From the NCBI GenBank assembly GCA_949282845.1, contig CASDQF010000014.1, positions 1-54,460 on the forward strand: a stretch of DNA of 54,460 nucleotides. Direction: 5' to 3'. Below the pieces are notes generated by a model, which was not told the origin of the DNA, did no database searches, and worked only from the letters and a program-made list of their open reading frames with translations. Every line of letters begins with the position of its first letter. The first letter of the stretch is position 1. Source of the stretch: an uncultured Alphaproteobacteria bacterium (lineage in GTDB: Bacteria; Pseudomonadota; Alphaproteobacteria; CAAHEQ01; UBA3637). Positions 25,429 through 34,218 of this stretch are shown in pieces. Made by a program: the position numbers and the translations under genes.

Positions 25429-26424
25429 TTAAAATCCTTCGTCTTTAAAGGGGCGACTGAGTAAGTCTTCCATTGCTTGTTGAATATTCATTCCGTGGAA
25501 CAAAACAGAGCAAACGGTTTCACATATTGGCATATCAATTTTAACTTCGGAAGCGCGCTTAAGAACGGCTGGGCAAGTTGACAATCCTTCTACGGTGCGA
25601 GTGTTTGTCTCTATGAGAGCTTGTGCTTTACCGGCCATACCGACTTCATACCCAAAGCTAAAATTACGTGATTGCGTACAGTTGGCGGTTAGAATTAAAT
25701 CGCCAAGACCGCACATGCCCATCATGGTTCTGGCATGACCGCCAAGAGCTTTAGAAAGGCGGATCATTTCGTTCAATCCTCGTGTGATTAAAGCGGCACG
25801 AGCATTATCTCCCAAACCGGCTCCTTCTGCGATACCTGCTGCGATGGCAAGAACATTTTTAACAGCTCCTCCGATTTGTGGGGAAATGATATCGGTGGTA
25901 GAATAGGGGCGGAAAAATTTTGTGCCAAGCATTTCTGTTAAAGCTTGAGCGATTGTTAAATCTGTGCACGCGATTGTTGTTGCTGTTGGTTTCATGAGAG
26001 CAACTTCATGTGCAAAGCCCGGGCCTGATAAAATAGCTGTTTGAGTGTCGGGAAGAATTTCAGCGGCGACTTCGCTTAACAACTGTCCTGTTTTATCTTC
26101 TATACCTTTAGCGCACAAGACCAAGAGAGTTTCTGGGCGAACAAAGGGCTTCATTTGTTCGAAGACAGAGCGATTAAATTGAGCTTTAATAGAAACCAGA
26201 ACAATATCAGCAAATTCAAGAACGTCTTTTAGATTTTGGGTTGCTCGGATTGTGTCCGGAAGAGGTAAATCCGGCATGTATAGTCGATTAACATGCGAAG
26301 CATTGATATCTCTAACGACATCCTCTTCACGAGCCCAAGCTAAAACATGGCATCCAGCACGAGCTGCTGTAATTGCTAAAGCTGTTCCCCATACACCAGC
26401 TCCGATGAGACCGATTTTTTTCAT
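25429..26424 (-). CDS. gpsA: Glycerol-3-phosphate dehydrogenase [NAD(P)+]
   Basis: The 331-residue enzyme opens with the Rossmann motif GLIGAGVWGTALA. Further markers are SIKAQFNR, LSGPGFAHEV and the catalytic-Lys segment GGAVKNVLAIAAGIAEG, followed by GLGDNARAALITRGLNEM. It reduces dihydroxyacetone phosphate to sn-glycerol-3-phosphate, the backbone precursor for phospholipids. Length and motifs are complete. Monocistronic on the minus strand, divergent from lgt. Confidence 0.96.
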   Translation of the reverse strand: MKKIGLIGAGVWGTALAITAARAGCHVLAWAREEDVVRDINASHVNRLYMPDLPLPDTIRATQNLKDVLEFADIVLVSIKAQFNRSVFEQMKPFVRPETLLVLCAKGIEDKTGQLLSEVAAEILPDTQTAILSGPGFAHEVALMKPTATTIACTDLTIAQALTEMLGTKFFRPYSTTDIISPQIGGAVKNVLAIAAGIAEGAGLGDNARAALITRGLNEMIRLSKALGGHARTMMGMCGLGDLILTANCTQSRNFSFGYEVGMAGKAQALIETNTRTVEGLSTCPAVLKRASEVKIDMPICETVCSVLFHGMNIQQAMEDLLSRPFKDEGF

Positions 26425-26484
26425 AACGCCTCCTTTTTTTTCTTTTATAAAACAATTTTATTCGGAAAGCAAACGAGAAAATAC

Positions 26485-26512
26485 TTGCGACTCAAAAGAA
26501 GTCCGTTATAAT
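26485..26512 (+). promoter_or_regulatory. Promoter of the lgt operon
   Basis: TTGCGA (26485-26490), 16-bp spacer, perfect TATAAT (26507-26512), 22 bp upstream of the lgt ATG. Confidence 0.6.
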
Positions 26513-26534
26513 GAGGCTAAAGAGGTTTTAAAAG

Positions 26535-27362
26535 ATGTATCCAGGTATTCCGTTTCCAAATTTTGATCCTGTTTTGTTTCAAATAGGTTTTTTTGCCGTT
26601 CGGTGGTACTCACTAGCTTATATTGTAGGTCTTTTATTGGCCTGGGCATTAGTTAGACGAATGAGTCGTTTTACCAATTCAACTTTTACGGTTTTAAAAG
26701 TTGATGATTTTTTGGTCTGGGCAACAATAGGTATCGTAGCCGGTGGGCGTTTGGGATATGTTTTATTTTATCAATTGCCATATTTTTGTGAATATCCTTT
26801 GCAAATTTTTGCGTTGTGGAAAGGGGGTATGTCATTCCATGGCGGTTTAATAGGGATGATTATCGCAACTTTGTGGTTTTGTCGAAAAAAAGACATCAAT
26901 GTGTGGATGGTTGGTGATATGTTGGCTGCGGTGGCGCCGATAGGATTGTTTTTAGGACGGTTAGCGAATTTTATTAACGGAGAATTGTGGGGGCGCGTAA
27001 CCACTTCAGTTCCTTGGGCAATGATTTTTCCGGAAGCCGGAGATTTGCCTCGACATCCGTCTCAACTGTATGAAGCATTGACGGAAGGTTTATTATTATT
27101 TGTTATTTTAAATTTAGTTTGGTGGAAATCGGAAAAGTATCGTCGACGGTATGGTTTTACTTGTGGTTTATTCTTTTTGCTGTATGGTTCTTTCCGTTTT
27201 TGTATGGAGTGTTTCCGCGAGCCGGATCCATTTTTAGGATATTTTGCTGATTATTTAACAATGGGGCAGTTGTTATGTCTTCCTATGATTTTATTCGGTC
27301 TGTGGTGTATTGCTTTTTCATCACCAAAATTTCGCTTTAAAAAGCTGATGGGGGGAAAATGA
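26535..27362 (+). CDS. lgt: Prolipoprotein diacylglyceryl transferase
   Basis: A 275-residue inner-membrane enzyme with seven hydrophobic segments. H102 lies in MSFHGGLIG, and the Lgt signature GRLANFINGELWGR sits at about 141-154. It transfers diacylglycerol from phosphatidylglycerol to the lipobox Cys of prolipoproteins, such as the several lipoproteins encoded in this window. It overlaps the DUF2062 gene by 4 nt. Confidence 0.96.
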   Translation: MYPGIPFPNFDPVLFQIGFFAVRWYSLAYIVGLLLAWALVRRMSRFTNSTFTVLKVDDFLVWATIGIVAGGRLGYVLFYQLPYFCEYPLQIFALWKGGMSFHGGLIGMIIATLWFCRKKDINVWMVGDMLAAVAPIGLFLGRLANFINGELWGRVTTSVPWAMIFPEAGDLPRHPSQLYEALTEGLLLFVILNLVWWKSEKYRRRYGFTCGLFFLLYGSFRFCMECFREPDPFLGYFADYLTMGQLLCLPMILFGLWCIAFSSPKFRFKKLMGGK

Positions 27363-27997
27363 AAAAGAAAAGTTTATGGGAGGGATTTATTCGTTTATTA
27401 AACATGCGGTTGATTGTTCCGCTGAAGCGAAGTCCTCATCCGCCGGAGTATACGGCTCGGGGTGTCCTGGTCGGAATGATGTGGGCGATGACACCATTGG
27501 TTGGGATACAAATGACGACGGTTCTTTTAACTTGGATTGCGGCTAAGAAGATCTTTAAATGGCATTTTTCTCTTCCCATTGCAATTGCTTACACTTGGGT
27601 GACAAATGTTTTTACCATGGGACCCGTCTATTATGTCTTTTATGTAACGGGCAAGGTGATGATGGGGGATTGGGGAAATATTAGCGCTTTTGCTAGCTTC
27701 TCTCACATTATGCACGAGGCTTTTTCAGATGTTGGCTCTTTTTGGGAAATTACAAAAGCATTATTGATATTTGGGAAAGTTTTGTTACAAGAATGGGGAT
27801 TAGCAATGTCTTTGGGCTGCATTCCCTGGTCTATTTTCTCGGGATGGATTTCATATCGATTGACAATGAAGTGGCTTTTAAAAAGACAAGCCAAAAAAAA
27901 CAAATCAGCAGAAAAGCGCAAATATTGGCGTGATAGATTACATTCAGTCGTGCATCCGATTTCGGCGCATCAGGAAAAAAAGAATGAAAAAAAGTAA
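27359..27997 (+). CDS. DUF2062-domain membrane protein
   Basis: A 212-residue protein with SPHPPEYTARGVLVGMMWAM near the N-terminus, the Asn-rich DUF2062 pattern (YTWVTNVFTMGPVYYVFY), and three to four hydrophobic segments, ending in a basic Lys-rich tail. DUF2062 proteins are common in Alphaproteobacteria; their biochemical role is unknown. It overlaps lgt (ATGA) and pgeF, so it sits in the middle of a coupled operon. Confidence 0.85.
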   Translation: MKKKSLWEGFIRLLNMRLIVPLKRSPHPPEYTARGVLVGMMWAMTPLVGIQMTTVLLTWIAAKKIFKWHFSLPIAIAYTWVTNVFTMGPVYYVFYVTGKVMMGDWGNISAFASFSHIMHEAFSDVGSFWEITKALLIFGKVLLQEWGLAMSLGCIPWSIFSGWISYRLTMKWLLKRQAKKNKSAEKRKYWRDRLHSVVHPISAHQEKKNEKK

Positions 27998-28616
27998 ATT
28001 ACTTACAAAAATTGATTATATTGGTCATGCTTTTTACGATAAAGATGATTCAATTAAATTAAAAAAGCCTATTCTTTTAAAACAAATACACTCTTTTGAG
28101 GTCGTTCGTGTCAAAAAAAACACAGATGCTTTGAAACCAGCTGATGCACTGGTGACATGTGTTCCAGGATTAAAATTAACCCTTAAAACGGCAGATTGTG
28201 CGCCTGTTTTGTTGGCGGATAAAAAAAGAGGCGTTATTGGAGCGGCACATGCCGGTTGGAAGGGCGCTCTTACAGGAGTTTTGGAAACAACGATTTTGGA
28301 AATGGTGCGTTTGGGAGCATGGCTAAGTAATATTGTAGCCGCTATTGGTCCATGCATTCATGTCGATAGTTATCCCATTGATATGGATATGAAACGACTT
28401 TTTACAGAAAATGTTCAACCATTTTTTGTTTCGTATCCGGATGGAACGACACATTTTAATTTACCGGATTATGTTGCTTATCGGTTGCGTCGTGCCGGTG
28501 TTCAAAATGTTGATTTAATTGATATCGATACTTATACAGACAAGCACTATAATAGTTATCGTCGTTCTCCGTCTGATCCTGCTCGTCAATTCAGTAGTAT
28601 TTGGCTAAAAGACTAG
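27984..28616 (+). CDS. pgeF: YfiH/PgeF family protein (multicopper polyphenol oxidase-like)
   Basis: Start placed at 27984 inside the end of the DUF2062 gene, giving 210 residues. The metal/catalytic triad of the family is visible as H36 (QIHSF), C72 (TADCAPV) and H89 (AAHAGWKG), with IGPCIHVDSYPID near 121-133. Members are reported as peptidoglycan editing factors or purine-nucleoside enzymes. The N-terminus is shorter than the usual ~240-260 residues but keeps the essential motifs. Confidence 0.88.
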   Translation: MKKSKLLTKIDYIGHAFYDKDDSIKLKKPILLKQIHSFEVVRVKKNTDALKPADALVTCVPGLKLTLKTADCAPVLLADKKRGVIGAAHAGWKGALTGVLETTILEMVRLGAWLSNIVAAIGPCIHVDSYPIDMDMKRLFTENVQPFFVSYPDGTTHFNLPDYVAYRLRRAGVQNVDLIDIDTYTDKHYNSYRRSPSDPARQFSSIWLKD

Positions 28617-28627
28617 AAGAATTTCTC

Positions 28628-28667
28628 AAAAAAGACGGGGAGTCTTTGTACTTCCCGTCTTTTTTTT
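28628..28667 (+). terminator. Rho-independent terminator after pgeF
   Basis: The stem AGACGGGGAG / CTTCCCGTCT with an 8-nt loop is followed by seven T. Confidence 0.88.
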
Positions 28668-28729
28668 ATACAATATTTATTTTCTTTTTTGTTTTGTTTT
28701 TTCGAATTTTATAAAAATAGATAAAAATA

Positions 28730-28758
28730 TTGACAAAATTATTGCTTTGAGATATACT
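28730..28758 (+). promoter_or_regulatory. Promoter of the 354-aa ankyrin gene
   Basis: Perfect TTGACA (28730-28735), 17-bp spacer, TATACT (28753-28758), 25 bp upstream of the ATG at 28784. Confidence 0.8.
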
Positions 28759-28783
28759 CTCTTCAAAAATGAAAGGGGTAAAA

Positions 28784-29848
28784 ATGGATTTATCAAGTAT
28801 TGAAAATGAACTTTTTATGGCGATTGACCGTGGAAATGCTTTAGAAGTCGAAAAATGTTTGAAAGCAGGAGCTGATTTGACGGTTGTCAATAATCAGAGA
28901 GATAATGTTTTACATGCGTATTTTAAATCACTTTTAAACGCTCGGAGACCCTTTGATGTCAGGCAAAGTTATTATGAAGCTAATCAAGGAACACCTCGAG
29001 AGCTTGAACGCTTAAATCAGGATTGGCAACGTGAATTAAATCGTCGTCGTCAGACATTCGAACTTTTAATAGAACATATTCCATCTGATTTATTAAATAC
29101 ACAAGATAAAGAAGGTTTTACCCCTCTTGTTCGTTCCGTGGAAATGTCTTTGCCTTACGAAGCAAAAAAGCTTTATAGCTATGGTTCTGATTTACATTTT
29201 CGAACCCGTGATTATCATTTTGGTGTCTTAGATATGGCCGTATATCAAAATAACATTTCATTATTGGATTTTTTCTATCAAGAAATGCATCAGCCGTCTG
29301 TTTCTAAAACTTCATCATCTGCTAGAGGGACGAAAGAAGAGTCTTTTTATCGTCATCGGAATTTAATGATGATTGCCTGTATGAAAGGGAATTTAGAGGC
29401 GTTGAAGTATCTCTATCAAAAAGAACCGGAGAAATTGAATGAGCAAGATACGCATGGTGATACAGCTGCTTTAATTTGCGTTCGTGTAGATAGCTACGGT
29501 CTTGGAAAACGATCAAGAGGTGTATTGTTGGAACCAATCGTGAGCTATGGACAGTTGCTCTGTTTGAACTTTTTATTAGACAAGGGAGCACGTGTTGATA
29601 TCATTAATTTAGAAGGGCGTACACTTGTAGATTGTGTTCGTTCTCAACAACTTTCTTGTCTGGGACGAGTCGAGGAACTTTATCAGGCACAAACAGGGAA
29701 AAAACCTCAAATTGATGATGCAATTGAAAAGAAGCGGCTCCAGCTGAGAGAAAAACGCTTGGAAGCGATTAAACAAAATGAAGAAGCCGCTCGTCGTCGT
29801 AAAGCAATTATGGCTCTTGTGCGTCAATACGAACGAGCCGATGATTGA
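28784..29848 (+). CDS. Ankyrin-repeat protein, 354 aa
   Basis: Start at 28784 chosen because the ATG at 28769 is directly followed by the AAGGGG ribosome site. Ankyrin-like units are visible: AIDRGNALEVEKCLKAGADLTVVN at the N-terminus, TPLVRSVEMSLPYEAKKLYSYGSDL, MMIACMKGNLEALKYLYQ, and LCLNFLLDKGARVDIINLEGRTLVD near the C-terminus. A basic coiled-coil tail of about 40 residues follows. No signal peptide. Ankyrin proteins bind partner proteins and are frequent in host-associated Alphaproteobacteria; a role as effector is unproven. Confidence 0.85.
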   Translation: MDLSSIENELFMAIDRGNALEVEKCLKAGADLTVVNNQRDNVLHAYFKSLLNARRPFDVRQSYYEANQGTPRELERLNQDWQRELNRRRQTFELLIEHIPSDLLNTQDKEGFTPLVRSVEMSLPYEAKKLYSYGSDLHFRTRDYHFGVLDMAVYQNNISLLDFFYQEMHQPSVSKTSSSARGTKEESFYRHRNLMMIACMKGNLEALKYLYQKEPEKLNEQDTHGDTAALICVRVDSYGLGKRSRGVLLEPIVSYGQLLCLNFLLDKGARVDIINLEGRTLVDCVRSQQLSCLGRVEELYQAQTGKKPQIDDAIEKKRLQLREKRLEAIKQNEEAARRRKAIMALVRQYERADD

Positions 29849-29859
29849 AAAACTTAAGA

Positions 29860-29889
29860 AACCAGCTCAAGGTTGTCCTTGAGCTGGTT
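29860..29889 (-). terminator. Rho-independent terminator of the OMP gene
   Basis: A 13-bp perfect stem (AACCAGCTCAAGG / CCTTGAGCTGGTT) with TTGT loop. A U-rich tract follows on the minus strand only, so it mainly serves the beta-barrel gene; the ankyrin gene may also stop here. Confidence 0.75.
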
Positions 29890-29924
29890 CTTACAGAGGA
29901 ATGAGAATACGATAAAATTAGATG

Positions 29925-30524
29925 TTAAAAGTAGTATTGCATACCGATTTTAACATCGCTGTATTTGACGTTTTCTTCCAATTTGGCGCCAGAGGCTGTA
30001 TTTTCAGCTTTTGCTTTACCCAAATCAGAGAAGCGGTATCCCAAATCTAATGTGACGCAAGGTGTCAAAGCATATTCTACACCGGCACCGACGTTCCAAG
30101 CAAAATTGCTTCTGCCTTTTCCTTTATATACACCTCTGAAGCTGTCAGCTTTGTTATAGGAATATCCGACACCACCGGTTGCATATACAGAGAATTTGTC
30201 GTAAACAGGATAACTAGCATAAACGTTTGCCATAGCTCCCATTGTCCACATATCAGCTTTACCGACTTTTGCGCCAGCTTCTTTAAATTCTTGTTTACCC
30301 CATGGACGCCATTGAGCTGTGACATCAGCTTTGAAATATTCATTCAGACGGAAACCAACACCAGCATCAAAAACGGCAGCTTGTTCAGTGTTTTTCATGC
30401 CGATAGCATAACCACCATCGACACGAACATACATATCATCAAAATATGTTGTTTGTGCGTTGGCTGATGAGGCCATCGTTATTGCTGCAACAGCAGCTAA
30501 AGTTGATAAAAGATACTTCTTCAT
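29925..30524 (-). CDS. Outer-membrane beta-barrel protein (opacity/OmpW-like)
   Basis: Start at 30524 chosen for its AAGGAG site. A classical signal peptide (residues 1-23, ending ANA before Q) precedes about 175 residues of alternating strands, with VRVDGGYAIGMK, GVGFRLNEYFKADVT, GAMANVYASYPV and a C-terminal aromatic ending in Phe (QYYF), the Bam recognition signal. This fits the eight-strand porin-like family common in Alphaproteobacteria. Function unknown; probably an abundant surface protein. Confidence 0.86.
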   Translation of the reverse strand: MKKYLLSTLAAVAAITMASSANAQTTYFDDMYVRVDGGYAIGMKNTEQAAVFDAGVGFRLNEYFKADVTAQWRPWGKQEFKEAGAKVGKADMWTMGAMANVYASYPVYDKFSVYATGGVGYSYNKADSFRGVYKGKGRSNFAWNVGAGVEYALTPCVTLDLGYRFSDLGKAKAENTASGAKLEENVKYSDVKIGMQYYF

Positions 30525-30741
30525 TTTTAACTCCTTTTTCAAATAAGATATGAAGTACAACACGGATTACTTTAACAATAAAAAAAAGAGCTTGTCTACT
30601 ACAAAAAGTTGAAATATTAAAAAATAATAGAAACTTATGCGTGTTGTCATGCGCAGATATGAATTTTCTTTTTTTTCTTGCAGTTTTAGGGCTTTTTACA
30701 TAAACTAGAAGGTGACATCGAGACAAAATAAGGAAATAAAA

Positions 30742-31191
30742 ATGAAAAATGAAGAAATTTTACGTCAGATGCTCGAATCTCAAGAGCAATTTTATTGGCA
30801 AGTAACAGGCTCTATTGCTGATTGGAAATATAACCCTTTTTATCTAATTTTGACGATTGCGACATTGGGGTTATTTTTAATTCCATTACATTTGTATCGG
30901 ACATATCGATATTATGTTTTAACTTCTACTCGGCTGATTGTTATTTCTGGGATTTTAGGTCGCACTGTTGATGAGATAGAATTATTTCGTATTGTTGACT
31001 CGAAAACAATTCAGTCATTAACAGATCGATGGGCTAATCTGGGAACGATTATTGTTTCTTCAACGGATAAGACGGGCATTGCCGTTATGAAAAAAATACC
31101 TTTTCCGCACGATGTTCGAGATTCTTTGCGAGCTATTTATTATGAGGCTCGAATGAAACAAGGCACAGTCTTATTAGAGCCGGCGAAATAG
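30742..31191 (+). CDS. PH-like (bPH2/YdbS-type) membrane-associated protein
   Basis: Start at 30742, after AAGGAAA, gives 149 residues. Two adjacent hydrophobic segments (NPFYLILTIATLGLFLIPLHLY) are followed by YYVLTSTRLIVISGILGRTVDEIELFRIVD, the bacterial PH-domain type 2 pattern. Such proteins often lie in the inner membrane with the PH-like domain in the cytoplasm; role unknown. It converges on the transglutaminase-like gene with 2 bp between stops. Confidence 0.75.
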   Translation: MKNEEILRQMLESQEQFYWQVTGSIADWKYNPFYLILTIATLGLFLIPLHLYRTYRYYVLTSTRLIVISGILGRTVDEIELFRIVDSKTIQSLTDRWANLGTIIVSSTDKTGIAVMKKIPFPHDVRDSLRAIYYEARMKQGTVLLEPAK

Positions 31192-31193
31192 AA

Positions 31194-31937
31194 TTAAGAT
31201 TGGCGATTTAACCAACTACCGATAGTAATTGGCGTTGGCAATAATTGAAATCGACTGTCATCGGGATAGTGAGTTTCGACGAAATCACGAGGCTCGCTCA
31301 TAAACCAACGTTCATCAATACTACGATTACGGCGTTTACGGGTTGCTTCACGACTTCCGGCCTCTCTTTTTTTAATTTCGCGCTGATGTTGACGATCGGA
31401 GCCGACATCTTGCAGAGCATTGATGTCTCCGCGCATTGCCCATACAGGATCGACCAGTTCCCATTTTCCATTGATTTTTATAACATTCCAGTCATGACGG
31501 TATTCTTCCATGTTGCGAGAAGAAATACCTCGTCCGGCATAACCAGAAACAGTCATAGAATCTAAACCAGCCATGCTTGCCATTCTTTGATATAACTCGG
31601 CAAAATCTTTTGCGACACCGATACGAGTCACAAAGATATCACCTGTTGTTAAGTTCAGTTTGCGAGCCGCACGAGGGGTATAAGCATGTTCAATAATTGC
31701 TTTACTTTTGTATGCATCATAATCAACATTATAAACAATCCAAGCCAACAAGATGCGCGCTTTATCCTCATCAGAGGTCAAATCTTTTGTTAAATAACTG
31801 ACTAATTGAGGTAAAGTTTTTTCATATTGAGCGGGAACAGATTGTGCTTTTCTATCAATGTTTCTGTAATTTTTTGCATAAGCAGGTATTGAGCTCAAGA
31901 AAATCAAAGAAAGTAGGACAAGAATATACTTTTTCAT
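31194..31937 (-). CDS. Secreted transglutaminase-like protein with missing catalytic Cys
   Basis: A 247-residue protein with a signal peptide (residues 1-21, ending AYA). The transglutaminase-core layout is clear: DKARILLAWIVYNVDYDA, then GVAKDFAELYQRMASMAGL, then HDWNVIKINGKWELVDPVWA. The His (148) and Asp (163) of the triad are present, but the position normally Cys (GVC) is Ala109, codon GCA at 31611-31613. So it is probably not a classic thiol enzyme; a binding role is more likely. It overlaps corC by 4 nt (ATGA), in the place where lnt often lies. Confidence 0.82.
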   Translation of the reverse strand: MKKYILVLLSLIFLSSIPAYAKNYRNIDRKAQSVPAQYEKTLPQLVSYLTKDLTSDEDKARILLAWIVYNVDYDAYKSKAIIEHAYTPRAARKLNLTTGDIFVTRIGVAKDFAELYQRMASMAGLDSMTVSGYAGRGISSRNMEEYRHDWNVIKINGKWELVDPVWAMRGDINALQDVGSDRQHQREIKKREAGSREATRKRRNRSIDERWFMSEPRDFVETHYPDDSRFQLLPTPITIGSWLNRQS

Positions 31938-32797
31938 AAATTTTCCTCTTGTTTTTTGGGTGTTCCGGTAATACGAATCCGGCGAATATGAGAAGGATCT
32001 GAACTGAGTATTGTAAATTTAAGGCCGCTGGCTTGATGATGAATAACTTCTCCTTTTGCGGGGACGCGTCCGGCTAAATTAGCAACCCACCCACCGATTG
32101 TATCAATATCTGGATTTTCTCGTTCCTCTGAAGTCGCAATAGGTCCTAAAAGCTCTTCCACGTCTTCCAAGCGAGCTTTGGCATCAGCTTCAATGACACC
32201 TTTTTTGATTTCTTCGATAAGTGTTTCTGTCGGTTCATCATGTTCGTCATCTATTTCTCCTACAATCAGTTCCAATAAATCTTCCATGGAGACAAGACCA
32301 TCTGCTCCACCATGTTCATCAATCACAATAGCCATTTGGATTTGGTGGTTTTGCATTTCTTTTAATAAATCCAAAGCTCTCATCGCCGGAGAAATAAATA
32401 GAATATCTGATTGTATCAATTCTTTGACGGATGCTTTCTTCTTTTGCATCAGCGAAAATAAAACATCTTTTACATTTAAGATACCAACAATATTGTCTAA
32501 AGAGCCTTCGAAAACAGGATAGCGTGTAAACTTTTCTTTTAAGATGTATTTGTCAAGCTGAGCTCTGGTAATATTCGAAGGGACAGCAGCAATATCAACG
32601 CGCGGTGTCATAATGTCGTGGACGCGAACATCTCGTAAGCGAAAGATATTCTTCAACATTGGGATTTCACGTTGATCAATCAGTTGTTGTTCGCCTCTTT
32701 CTTCTCGTTCATCAATGATTTGTTCTAAAGCGTCCAAAACAGAATCTTCTTCTTGTTTATGACGTCTATTTTCTCTCATTTTTTCAATAAATGACAT
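31934..32797 (-). CDS. corC: CorC/HlyC-type CBS-domain protein
   Basis: The 287-residue protein has no membrane segment. It contains two CBS domains (VHDIMTPRVDIAAVPSN about 57-73, and FISPAMRALDLLKEMQNHQ about 133-151) with IDEHGGADGLVSMEDLLE, followed by the CorC_HlyC C-terminal domain (GEVIHHQASGLKFTIL). Members are linked to magnesium/cobalt homeostasis. It overlaps ybeY by 14 nt; miaB-ybeZ-ybeY-corC is a well-known proteobacterial order. Confidence 0.92.
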   Translation of the reverse strand: MSFIEKMRENRRHKQEEDSVLDALEQIIDEREERGEQQLIDQREIPMLKNIFRLRDVRVHDIMTPRVDIAAVPSNITRAQLDKYILKEKFTRYPVFEGSLDNIVGILNVKDVLFSLMQKKKASVKELIQSDILFISPAMRALDLLKEMQNHQIQMAIVIDEHGGADGLVSMEDLLELIVGEIDDEHDEPTETLIEEIKKGVIEADAKARLEDVEELLGPIATSEERENPDIDTIGGWVANLAGRVPAKGEVIHHQASGLKFTILSSDPSHIRRIRITGTPKKQEENL

Positions 32798-33257
32798 TTT
32801 TTTCCTCTTGATATGGATCGTTAAATCCCAGTTCCAACATTTTCAGACTTTCAAGTTGCTCCATTTTAACAGCTTCTTCTTCTAAGATATGGTCATATCC
32901 TAATAAATGCAAGCCGCCATGCAAGATTAAATGGGCTGTGTGAGCCTCTAAAGTTAAGTTTTGTGTTTTCGCTTCTTTCTGACAGGTTTCTAAAGCGAGG
33001 ATAATATCTCCTAAAGGCGCCATTGGTACATCTGTCGGAGGTAAAGGGAAACTCAGCACATTTGTTGGTTTATCAACATGACGATAAGTTCGATTAAGCG
33101 TATGTACAAAATCATCATCCGCCAGAACAACACTGACCTCATGTTGAGATAAGTCAATAATCGAGCCGAGAACACGGCGTACTAATGCTCGCACATGAGG
33201 TAATTTTTGTCGCCATGTTTTTTCTCGGAGTTGTATCATCAAACCATTATTCGGCAT
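32784..33257 (-). CDS. ybeY: Endoribonuclease YbeY
   Basis: Start set at 33257, 11 nt inside the end of ybeZ, giving about 157 residues; longer in-frame starts would run through ybeZ coding sequence. The zinc site is clear in HLILHGGLHLLGYDH, and the substrate region has RHVDKPTNVLSFP. YbeY is a single-strand RNase involved in 16S rRNA 3' maturation and ribosome quality control. The alternative ATG at 33239 has no ribosome site. Confidence 0.92.
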   Translation of the reverse strand: MPNNGLMIQLREKTWRQKLPHVRALVRRVLGSIIDLSQHEVSVVLADDDFVHTLNRTYRHVDKPTNVLSFPLPPTDVPMAPLGDIILALETCQKEAKTQNLTLEAHTAHLILHGGLHLLGYDHILEEEAVKMEQLESLKMLELGFNDPYQEEKNVIY

Positions 33258-34197
33258 TTTGATTTTTGTTCCTAGCATCGTAAGCTTTAACAATTTTAGA
33301 GACGAGGCCGTGTCTGACCACATCTTTTTCAGTAAATTCGATGACTTTAATTTCCGGGATATCACGGACAACTTGGACAGCATCTGCTAAGCCGGAAGTG
33401 ACCCCTCGCGGTAAATCGGTTTGAGATAAGTCACCGTTAATAACCATCCGAGAACCTTCCCCCAAACGAGTTAAGAACATTTTCATCTGCATAGGGGTTG
33501 TATTTTGGGCTTCATCTAAGATAACGACGGCATGAGCTAAAGTTCGTCCGCGCATATAAGCTAAAGGTGCGACCTCAATTTCACCACTTTCAAGTTTTTT
33601 ATCGACTTGATCTGCCGGCAACATATCATATAAAGCATCATAAAGCGGGCGTAGATATGGGTCGATTTTTTCTTTTAAATCCCCCGGAAGGAAGCCTAAA
33701 TTTTCTCCGGCTTCTACGGCAGGACGCGTTAAAATAATTTTTTCGGCGCGGCCTTCCAACATCATAGATACAGCTTTTGCTACGGCTAAGAAGGTTTTAC
33801 CGGTTCCGGCCGGTCCTAAGCCGAAAACCATTTCATATTGATTCATCGCTTCGATAAAATCAGCTTGCGTTTGTGTACGAGGATTGATGTGGCGTTTTTT
33901 CGTTCGGAGTGTTAAATCCCCGGAACCGGAAGAAGGAGTACCTCCCATAATTTTTTGAAGAGATCTTCCGATGTCTTCATTTGTGATATCTCCGGCTGTT
34001 CGAGCTCGTTCATATAATAAGTCCAACAAATCGGATACCATAGGGACATCACGAGAAGAACCTTCAATTGTCACTTGATTGCCACGCATGTGCATGGTGA
34101 CACCCATGTCGGATTCTATTTGTTTTAAGTGACTGTTTTGTGGTCCTACAAGGCCTGAAAACGCTCGATTGTCTTGAAATTCTTTAGTAATTTGCAT
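33247..34197 (-). CDS. ybeZ: PhoH-family ATPase YbeZ
   Basis: A 316-residue protein: an N-terminal KH-like segment (DMGVTMHMRGNQVTIEGSSRD) and then the PhoH ATPase domain. Walker A is GPAGTGKT (128-135), Walker B is VVILDEAQNTTP, and the arginine region has TRLGEGSRMVINGDLSQTDL. YbeZ partners YbeY in RNA metabolism. It lies between miaB and ybeY on the same strand. Confidence 0.95.
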   Translation of the reverse strand: MQITKEFQDNRAFSGLVGPQNSHLKQIESDMGVTMHMRGNQVTIEGSSRDVPMVSDLLDLLYERARTAGDITNEDIGRSLQKIMGGTPSSGSGDLTLRTKKRHINPRTQTQADFIEAMNQYEMVFGLGPAGTGKTFLAVAKAVSMMLEGRAEKIILTRPAVEAGENLGFLPGDLKEKIDPYLRPLYDALYDMLPADQVDKKLESGEIEVAPLAYMRGRTLAHAVVILDEAQNTTPMQMKMFLTRLGEGSRMVINGDLSQTDLPRGVTSGLADAVQVVRDIPEIKVIEFTEKDVVRHGLVSKIVKAYDARNKNQNAE

Positions 34198-34218
34198 GAT
34201 ATTTCCCTTTTTATATTG

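Noticed and set aside
33258-33383. Longer YbeY start inside ybeZ
   Set aside because: It would give a Lys/Ser/Leu-rich extension encoded by ybeZ in another frame; the YbeY homology begins only after the ATG at 33257.
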